The notes beneath the pieces were generated by a model that was not told where the DNA came from, searched no databases, and worked only from the letters and a program-made list of their open reading frames with translations. Shown in pieces: positions 58,047 through 64,000 of a DNA stretch of 64,000 bases (its first letter is position 1; each line of letters starts with the position of its first letter). The DNA is from Candidatus Zixiibacteriota bacterium (GTDB lineage: Bacteria; Zixibacteria; MSB-5A5; DG-27): assembly GCA_030605835.1 (NCBI GenBank), contig JAUWHO010000035.1, positions 1 to 64,000 of the forward strand. Direction: 5' to 3'. The position numbers and the translations under genes were made by a program.

Positions 58047-59741
58047 TTAGACCGTGGTTGCCGCCAGAACCTCCTCTATACTCGTAATTCCGTTGAAGAG
58101 CTTCTCCACCGCCGCCACCCTCAGGGTCATCATCCCCTCCTTTATGGCCTGTTCTCGGATTTCCTGCTCCGGAGCTCTGGCCACAATCATGCTCTCGATT
58201 CTGGAGGAGACGGGCATAACTTCAAATATCCCGGTTCGCCCGGAATAGCCGGATTTATTGCAGGTCGCGCATCCCCTCCCGCGGTAAATCCTTCTGCCTC
58301 GAAGATCCTCTTCCGCCAAGTCCAGGTGGCTGAGAAGCTCTTCGGGGTTTTCGACCTCCTCCTTGCAGCGAGTACAGATTTTGCGCACCATCCTCTGCGC
58401 CATTATGAGCCTGGTTCCGGAGGCCACCAAGTATTCGGGAATTCCCATGTCCACCAAACGATTGATGGTGGAGGGGGCATCGTTGGTATGGAGGGTGGAG
58501 AAGACCAGATGCCCGGTCAAGGCCGCCCGGATGGCTATCTCGGCAGTCTCCAGATCTCGAATCTCACCCACCATGATGATGTCGGGGTCCTGGCGCAGAA
58601 AGGAGCGCAGGGAGGCGGCAAAGGTCAAACCGATGCCACTTTTGACCAAGACCTGATTTATCCCCTCGAAATTGAACTCTACCGGGTCTTCGGCGGTCAT
58701 TATGTTGACGTTGGGAGTACTTATAGTCTTCAACGCAGAATACAGAGTAGTAGTCTTTCCGGAGCCAGTAGGCCCGGTGACCAGAATCATTCCGTAGGGG
58801 AGACTAATAGCCTTGGAGAAGCTTTTCAGTGCAACCTCCGGGAAGCCCAGCTTGGTCAAATCCACCATCAAGCTCTGGGGATCCAATATCCGCATCACAA
58901 CCTTCTCCCCGAAGATGGTGGGCAGGACCGAGAGTCGCAGATCGATGGCCCGCCCCCTCAACTTCACCTTGATACGACCGTCCTGAGGCAGTCTCCTCTC
59001 GGATATGTCCAATTCCGCCATGATCTTCACCCGCGAAACAATGGCGGCGCGGTATTTGAAGGGGATCTGGGAAACTTCCACCAACTCTCCATCGATGCGG
59101 TAGCGAACCCGAATCTTCTTCTCATAGGTCTCGATATGGATGTCGGAGGCTCTCTTGTTGATGGCCTCCGAGAGGATGGAGTCGACCAGCCTCACCAGAG
59201 GTTTATCCTCGATCATAGACTGCAGATCGACCTCGTCGGAGAGCTCCTGGTCGCTCTCAATGATCTCCAAGCCGTCCTCCCCCAGATCCTTTATGATTTC
59301 CTCCAAGTTCCCCTTATCCTGATAGAGCTCGTCAATCGCCTTTTGAATGGAGCTCTCCGAGCAGATGACGGGCTGAATGGTGTAACCGGTTATGAACTTC
59401 AGGGCGTCGAGCACATATATGTTTCGGGGGTCGGACAGGGCTACAATCAGGGTCTTCTTGATCTTGCCGATGGCAATGACGTTGAATTTCTTGGCGATAT
59501 CGAGGGGGATCAATTTGACGATTTCGGGATTTAGCTCGATGTCGGAGGGCTTGACGTAGGCGATATTCAGTTGTTTTCCGAGATACTCATAGACTGTATC
59601 CTCATCCGGGACCGCCCCCATTGTCACCAAGATTTGCCCCAGCTTCTCGTCGCTTTTGCGCTGGATCTTGAGGGCCTCTTCGAGCTGCTTCTCGGAGATG
59701 ACCCCGGAGGATACTAAGAGCTGTCCTAATTTTGTGGCCAT
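58047..59741 (-). CDS. pilB: pilus assembly ATPase PilB
   Basis: 564 residues. An N-terminal MshEN domain (about 1-150; LGQLLVSSGVISEKQLEEAL) is followed by the secretion ATPase core: Walker A VTGPTGSGKTTTLYSAL, MTAEDPVEFNFEGINQV, Walker B QDPDIIMVGEIRDLETAEIA, and a four-Cys zinc site ICTRCKEE/GCATCNKSG. MshEN domains of this type often bind cyclic di-GMP. First gene of the pilB-pilT-pilC-pilS run. No pilin, pilM-Q or pilD gene is in the window. Confidence 0.93.
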   Translation of the reverse strand: MATKLGQLLVSSGVISEKQLEEALKIQRKSDEKLGQILVTMGAVPDEDTVYEYLGKQLNIAYVKPSDIELNPEIVKLIPLDIAKKFNVIAIGKIKKTLIVALSDPRNIYVLDALKFITGYTIQPVICSESSIQKAIDELYQDKGNLEEIIKDLGEDGLEIIESDQELSDEVDLQSMIEDKPLVRLVDSILSEAINKRASDIHIETYEKKIRVRYRIDGELVEVSQIPFKYRAAIVSRVKIMAELDISERRLPQDGRIKVKLRGRAIDLRLSVLPTIFGEKVVMRILDPQSLMVDLTKLGFPEVALKSFSKAISLPYGMILVTGPTGSGKTTTLYSALKTISTPNVNIMTAEDPVEFNFEGINQVLVKSGIGLTFAASLRSFLRQDPDIIMVGEIRDLETAEIAIRAALTGHLVFSTLHTNDAPSTINRLVDMGIPEYLVASGTRLIMAQRMVRKICTRCKEEVENPEELLSHLDLAEEDLRGRRIYRGRGCATCNKSGYSGRTGIFEVMPVSSRIESMIVARAPEQEIREQAIKEGMMTLRVAAVEKLFNGITSIEEVLAATTV

Positions 59742-60031
59742 AGTTTCAGAACGATCGTGGTACTACTCTCCCCCCTCCTAGATTCTATCTAGTCTGCGCC
59801 CGCGCCATCAAGAGGTTTACATGACTCGACCACCCAAAAACCCCATGGGGGAGATCAATCTGGCGAAATCCCCCCACCTCGACATACCCCAAGGCGTCTC
59901 CGGGACTACGGTTATAAAATCGGCACCATCGAGCCCCCAATTAGTGAATCCGAAAACCTTTATGCTACATCGGAAAGCTGAGGTTTCAATCTATCGGTTT
60001 TTTCCCTCACGGAAATGCTCGGAAGACAGAC

Positions 60032-62425
60032 TTACCTCCCCCCGCAACCGCTGAGGAACGTTTCCACAATCAGGTTCTCTCCGCCCGTTTCCACCGTGAT
60101 TGCACCACAATGCCTGCTCTTAAAAACGAGTGATCGCGGCACCGCTTCGAAAAGGGGGATTTTGATCCTGGGGGCTTCTTCAGCCTCCATCGACCGCCGG
60201 GGATAGGAAAAACCGCCACCGGTGAGAAGTAGCAGCTTGGCCCTGGACAGGGGGACAGCCCCCTGGAGAGTTTCTCTGATTTCTATTAAATCGATTCCCT
60301 CAAGAGGTCGTGAAGTCAACAGCTCGATGAGTTCATGTTCTTCGAGAGCTCCAGCCAAAAGAAACCTCGCCCCTCGATACTCCAATAAGTAAGCTAAGTG
60401 TTGAGACTCTTGAACCCCATTCTGGGAGAGAAGAACCGAGAGTTTGAGCCCGTCTGGAAAGAGAATCTCCAGAGACCCTTCAACCTCTCGGTAGCCGCCA
60501 TCCCTCAAAAGCTCTGCGCTGATGACACCGGATGCGCCCGGGACGGCCAAAATGTCTTTGACCTTTATCTCTTCCAGTACTGCCTGCATCCCCCCCGTGA
60601 GACCGGATTCGTGCCCGGAGATGAACAGGTAGTCAAGGGAGGCAAACCTCCCTTCGAGGAGGAAGGGGAGTATCACCCGCTCGCCATAATCATAAGTTCT
60701 GGTTTTACCTCCGCAGTCGAATAGCAATCTTTTGCCGGAGGGGGTCTCCACGAAAACGGAACGGCCATAGCCGACGTCTAAGGCTACGAGCCTTAAGTTT
60801 CCTTTTCCGGCCCCGAGAAGGTGGCTCCAGACTCCAAGATTGAGAAAGATCAAGGTCGAAAAGATGGTTAGTCTACGCATCTTCGGGTTTCCCCTCCAGC
60901 TTGGAATCGCCCATAGAATGAGAAAGAAGAAGATTATGGAGAGAAGCGAAGGGGTAACGATTCTCGGATTGGCAAAAGGGAGATGGCCGAAAAAGTTGAC
61001 CGTGGATATGGTGAACAACAGAACTAACTCTAAAGGGAACGCTATTATACTTGCTGCAAATGAACTCAGAATGCTCACCAGCGAGAGAATCACGCCTCCG
61101 TAAACCGCCACCATCACCAGGGCAATAACCGGCAGGTTGGCGATAAACGAGACCAGTGGGAAGTTGTTGAAGTGGTAGGCGATGATGGGCGCGGTGGCAA
61201 GCTGTGCCGCCAGTGTTATCAAAAAGATGGAATAACAATATATCCAGACTTTCCGAGGCCACCTTTTCCGCTTGGGAGAGGGGATAGACACTTTCGTCAA
61301 TAGATAAGCGATCCCGGTGGTGGCCGCAAAGGATAGCTGAAAGCCGATATCGTAAAGCCATAGAGGATTGACCATCAGGATGACCAGGGCGGTGAAGGCG
61401 ATGATGTTTAAGAGATCCAGATCTCTGGTGAAAACGTATGCCAGGATGACCAGAGTAGCCATGATCGTGGCTCTCACCACCGAGGGCTCATTCCGGGTGA
61501 TGAAGCAGAAGATTATTATCAAGGGGACAATGAGAATCAAACTGATGCTTTTGCGGAGGCGGAGGAGTTTCCCGAAGATGAAAAGGAACAGAATCAGCAC
61601 CAAGCCGACGTTCGAGCCGGAAACTGCTAGGAGATGCAACGTCCCGGTCTTTCTGAACATCTCGTAGATCTCCTTCGGGATATCCCGTCTCTCGCCGAGG
61701 ATGAACCCCGCCAGAAGCGCCCTGGTCTCCGGGGAGGGGAGGTGGGAGTAAGTCTCCATCAACTTCCCCCTCAGGGGAATTATAATTTTGGAGATAAAGG
61801 GACTGCCGCCACCGGGAGATAGAATCTCAACATCCTCAGGGAATTTGACACTCATCGTGGCGAAGATCTCTTTTCTGGCTAAATAATCACGATAGTCGAA
61901 GCCCCCGGGATTTCGGGAGGAGAAGGGGATGTTCAGATAACCACGATAGCGGATTAAATCACCATAATCGAACCTGAAAGTCGGCTTTCTGATTCTCAGG
62001 CGGATTTTACCGGAGGTCTCCAGCCAGCCGACTCCGGCATCGATTCTGTCGACACTAACGCTCAGATAGGTTTTGGTGTCGCGCACGTCCGGCTGCAAAG
62101 ATATCCGCCCTTCAATGGTGACTCTTCGGTTCAGGCCGGCGAAGTTCTTTATATGATTGGAGGGGAACTCCCGGGTCTTGATTTCGTAACGCAAGAGCCC
62201 TCCCACTACGATTATCAAAGGGATGAGGATTTTCAGGGATAGGGATTTATCCCTTAGATAAAGGAGTACGGCAATGAATAGTGAGAGGACGAGAAGAACC
62301 CAGCACAGGAAGATGGAGGGATTTGAGTAATTCCCGAGGAGAATCCCAAGCAGGAGAAAAACTAAGACATATAAGGCCGGTCGCCGGGGGAAGGTCTGAG
62401 GTAGTGACGTTACAGATTCGCACAT
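60032..62425 (-). CDS. comEC: ComEC/Rec2-type DNA uptake channel
   Basis: About 797 residues. N-terminal membrane helices (YVLVFLLLGILLGNYS), the OB-like DUF4131 part (about 65-200), the Competence core with the motif GFILGERRDIPKEIYEMFRK and TGTLHLLAVSGSNVGLVL plus about eight helices, and a C-terminal MBL-fold domain. That domain lacks the HxHxDH zinc motif: the strand reads LFISGHESGLTGG, and DVGYGRS replaces DVGQGD. It should form the inner-membrane pore for DNA uptake, with the pilus genes nearby. The ATG at 62425 gives the normal length; a frame extending to 62719 adds about 98 unlike residues. Confidence 0.87.
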   Translation of the reverse strand: MCESVTSLPQTFPRRPALYVLVFLLLGILLGNYSNPSIFLCWVLLVLSLFIAVLLYLRDKSLSLKILIPLIIVVGGLLRYEIKTREFPSNHIKNFAGLNRRVTIEGRISLQPDVRDTKTYLSVSVDRIDAGVGWLETSGKIRLRIRKPTFRFDYGDLIRYRGYLNIPFSSRNPGGFDYRDYLARKEIFATMSVKFPEDVEILSPGGGSPFISKIIIPLRGKLMETYSHLPSPETRALLAGFILGERRDIPKEIYEMFRKTGTLHLLAVSGSNVGLVLILFLFIFGKLLRLRKSISLILIVPLIIIFCFITRNEPSVVRATIMATLVILAYVFTRDLDLLNIIAFTALVILMVNPLWLYDIGFQLSFAATTGIAYLLTKVSIPSPKRKRWPRKVWIYCYSIFLITLAAQLATAPIIAYHFNNFPLVSFIANLPVIALVMVAVYGGVILSLVSILSSFAASIIAFPLELVLLFTISTVNFFGHLPFANPRIVTPSLLSIIFFFLILWAIPSWRGNPKMRRLTIFSTLIFLNLGVWSHLLGAGKGNLRLVALDVGYGRSVFVETPSGKRLLFDCGGKTRTYDYGERVILPFLLEGRFASLDYLFISGHESGLTGGMQAVLEEIKVKDILAVPGASGVISAELLRDGGYREVEGSLEILFPDGLKLSVLLSQNGVQESQHLAYLLEYRGARFLLAGALEEHELIELLTSRPLEGIDLIEIRETLQGAVPLSRAKLLLLTGGGFSYPRRSMEAEEAPRIKIPLFEAVPRSLVFKSRHCGAITVETGGENLIVETFLSGCGGR

Positions 62426-62758
62426 AAACACTGCTGGTCGTTGCCCCAAATATACAGAATTATGTTCTGAATAAGGAATAGAAATGTAGAGCCAATTACC
62501 TCTTGAAGGCCACTGTTGACAATGCGATCTAGGAACTGTAACATCTAAAAGGTGCAGGAAAGCTACCGCCGAGAACAACAGGTAAAGGAGGAACTCCTGA
62601 CGACGCAGAAAGAGAGAATTAAAAACGGCAACTGACAGCGTATTTGCGGTTCGCACCGCTCCCCCTGATATCTTTTCCCCTCTGGCGCAAACTTCAGATA
62701 CGCGCCAACTGTTGGGCAAGATTGGCGAATCAGAGATAAACTAAAGAGGAGGTTACAA
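62426..62758. other. divergent intergenic region
   Basis: Lies between comEC (minus) and the radical SAM gene (plus). It should hold promoters for both. The comEC frame stays open to 62719 but the extra residues are not family-like. AGAGGAGG at 62744-62751 is the ribosome binding site of the radical SAM gene. Confidence 0.35.
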
Positions 62759-63772
62759 TTGAGAATCGATCCCAAAATTGAGTCTATTCTGGATAAGACC
62801 CTGTCAGGAGAAGAGATCTGTCGTGAGGAAGCAGTGGAACTGATGAAGGCTGATAAAAACTCGCACGATATGTATGCTCTCATGTCAGTGGCAAACGCAT
62901 TGACCAGACAGCAATTCGGTGATAGGGGCGAAGTATACGCTCAAGTGGGCATAAACCTGTGGCCGTGTCCCAAGAGCTGCGCTTTCTGTTCCTTTGGCGA
63001 GAAATGGAATATGATCAAGTCACCCACAGAGTTCGGCCTTGAGGAGGTTGTTCTCAGGGCGAAGGCATTCGAAGATGCCGGGGCAAATGCCATCTTCTTG
63101 ATGACTACCGCAGACTATCCGCTTGACCGTTACCTCGAGATTGCAAAAGCTGTGCGGAAAGCCATTTCGCCAGACATGCCAATGGTTGCCAATATAGGAG
63201 ATTTCGGGCCGCAGCAGGCCAAGGAGTTACTGAACGCAGGATTCCAGGCTGTCTACCATGTGTTTCGGTTGCGTGAAGGTAAGGATACCGAAATAGACCC
63301 TGGGGCTAGACTGCGGACTCTCAAAGCCACAAGAGATTGTGATCTTGACCTCGGATACTGCGTCGAACCCATCGGGCCAGAACATTCTCCGGAAGAACTG
63401 GTTGAGGAGATGTTTCGGGGAAAAGAATACGGTGCCATTAATCACGCATCTATGTGGCGAGTTCCCGTTTCCGGAGTTCCCCTTGCAAAATTCGGGAACA
63501 TATCTCAGTGGAGCTTAGCTAAGGTGGTCGCCGTTACAAGAATAGTTGCTGGGGACTCCATAAGAGCCATGGGTGTTCATGAAGCAAGGATACTGCCCTT
63601 GCGAACAGGGGCGAATCAGATTTACGCTGAAACGGGCCCCAATCCCAGGGATACGATTGAGGATACTTCAAAAGGGATAGGTTTCTCTGTAGAGGCCTGT
63701 AAAAACTTGTTGAGGGAAGCAGGCTACACCCCTCTGGAGGGCCCCACCAGAGTATTTCAAGGGCGTTTTTGA
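62759..63772 (+). CDS. radical SAM enzyme, BioB/HydE/PylB-like
   Basis: 337 residues. The 4Fe-4S ligands are in CPKSCAFCSFG (C-x3-C-x2-C, about residues 72-79). Upstream sequence (ILDKTLSGEEICREEAVELM) is the BioB-type N-terminal helix region, and the C-terminal PLRTGANQIYAETGPNPRDT resembles the BATS domain end of this superfamily. No family member can be named: biotin synthase itself has different Cys/Arg residues for the 2Fe-2S cluster, which I do not see here. TTG start with a strong AGAGGAGG before it. The next genes are beyond the window. Confidence 0.8.
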   Translation: MRIDPKIESILDKTLSGEEICREEAVELMKADKNSHDMYALMSVANALTRQQFGDRGEVYAQVGINLWPCPKSCAFCSFGEKWNMIKSPTEFGLEEVVLRAKAFEDAGANAIFLMTTADYPLDRYLEIAKAVRKAISPDMPMVANIGDFGPQQAKELLNAGFQAVYHVFRLREGKDTEIDPGARLRTLKATRDCDLDLGYCVEPIGPEHSPEELVEEMFRGKEYGAINHASMWRVPVSGVPLAKFGNISQWSLAKVVAVTRIVAGDSIRAMGVHEARILPLRTGANQIYAETGPNPRDTIEDTSKGIGFSVEACKNLLREAGYTPLEGPTRVFQGRF

Positions 63773-64000
63773 ACTGGCAGCTTTATCTTGACGTAGAATC
63801 ATTCTGTAACTCTCGATAGTATCACGCTGACGATTCAACACGTCAATTTCCAGCGGCGGTGGGGCCAGAACCATAAGACTATATTCCCCTTGACAATTAT
63901 CTGTTAAAGCAGTATTAGTTGTAACAAGGCGAGTAAAAATACTTTTCAAACAGAAAAAAATGCGACTCAGGGTGCACAAAGAAAGTGGACGGTGTGAGGA

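Noticed and set aside
58014-59534. A 506-codon plus-strand frame opposite pilB
   Set aside because: It is antisense to an unmistakable PilB sequence; the protein has no domain and its composition is that of a shadow frame.
62426-62719. N-terminal extension of comEC to 62719
   Set aside because: The extra 98 residues do not resemble ComEC and the normal membrane start lies at the ATG at 62425.
63668-63979. A minus-strand frame at the right edge (with MVLAPPPLEIDVLNRQ)
   Set aside because: It overlaps the 3' end of the radical SAM gene on the other strand by over 100 bases and its C-terminal half is a shadow; the first half could belong to a real gene but cannot be supported.

Overview
The window looks like a chromosomal contig from an uncultivated diderm bacterium of the wider FCB group (Zixibacteria, KSB1, TA06 or WOR-3-like lineages; the exact phylum cannot be fixed by eye). 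The grounds are several secreted proteins ending in a type IX-like C-terminal sorting domain with the NYPNPFNATT signature, PorV/UPF0164-like and other outer-membrane barrel proteins, FlgD-like Ig tails, type IV pilus genes and lipoproteins. Housekeeping genes (rnr, gltX, recJ, guaB, dgt, rnpB, four tRNAs) show that it is not a plasmid or phage.

Layout. (i) 1-5.97 kb is an AT-richer accessory block on the minus strand: an open-ended hypothetical gene, a single-chain restriction-modification enzyme, a SAM methyltransferase and a small ORF. After each of the last three lies an integron-like attC site, so the block reads as a cassette array without a visible integrase (CALIN-like). Two 203-bp direct repeats carrying a promoter and a short ORF lie in it. 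(ii) 6-11.1 kb: an FHA-GAF-SpoIIE phosphatase and a membrane Ser/Thr kinase with TPRs, a likely phospho-signalling pair. (iii) 11.3-16 kb: a YHS-like secreted protein, gene remnants, a GIY-YIG nuclease bounded by palindromic repeats, and a secreted beta-propeller protein. (iv) 16.5-20.8 kb: ECF sigma factor, zinc-finger anti-sigma factor and an exported TPR-CHAT protease in one operon. (v) 21.3-32.8 kb: two tRNAs, RNase R, a sigma-54 activator, three envelope proteins, dGTPase, a membrane protein, gltX and a 49-residue basic protein. (vi) 33-38.1 kb: two tandem mosaic beta-helix proteins framed by three copies of one hairpin. (vii) 38.2-50.5 kb, minus strand: a LIM-like/DA1-like peptidase, an isomerase, DNA repair methyltransferase, nitrilase, L,D-transpeptidase, then a B12-mutase block (meaB, large and small mutase subunits, acyl-CoA dehydrogenase, MBL hydrolase) and recJ. 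(viii) 50.5-64 kb: rnpB, guaB, zinc-ribbon protein, two tRNAs, pilS-pilC-pilT-pilB, comEC and a radical SAM enzyme.

Points of most interest: the attC-bearing cassette array with its repeated promoter module; the sigma/anti-sigma/TPR-CHAT operon, which suggests protease-controlled transcription in the envelope; the GIY-YIG unit whose stop codon lies inside its flanking repeat; active-site residues that make the B12 mutase an isobutyryl-CoA type rather than a methylmalonyl-CoA type; and a hairpin that keeps its pairing through a compensatory change. Decayed sorting-domain fragments at 6.0 and 21.1 kb show that secreted-protein genes turn over rapidly here.
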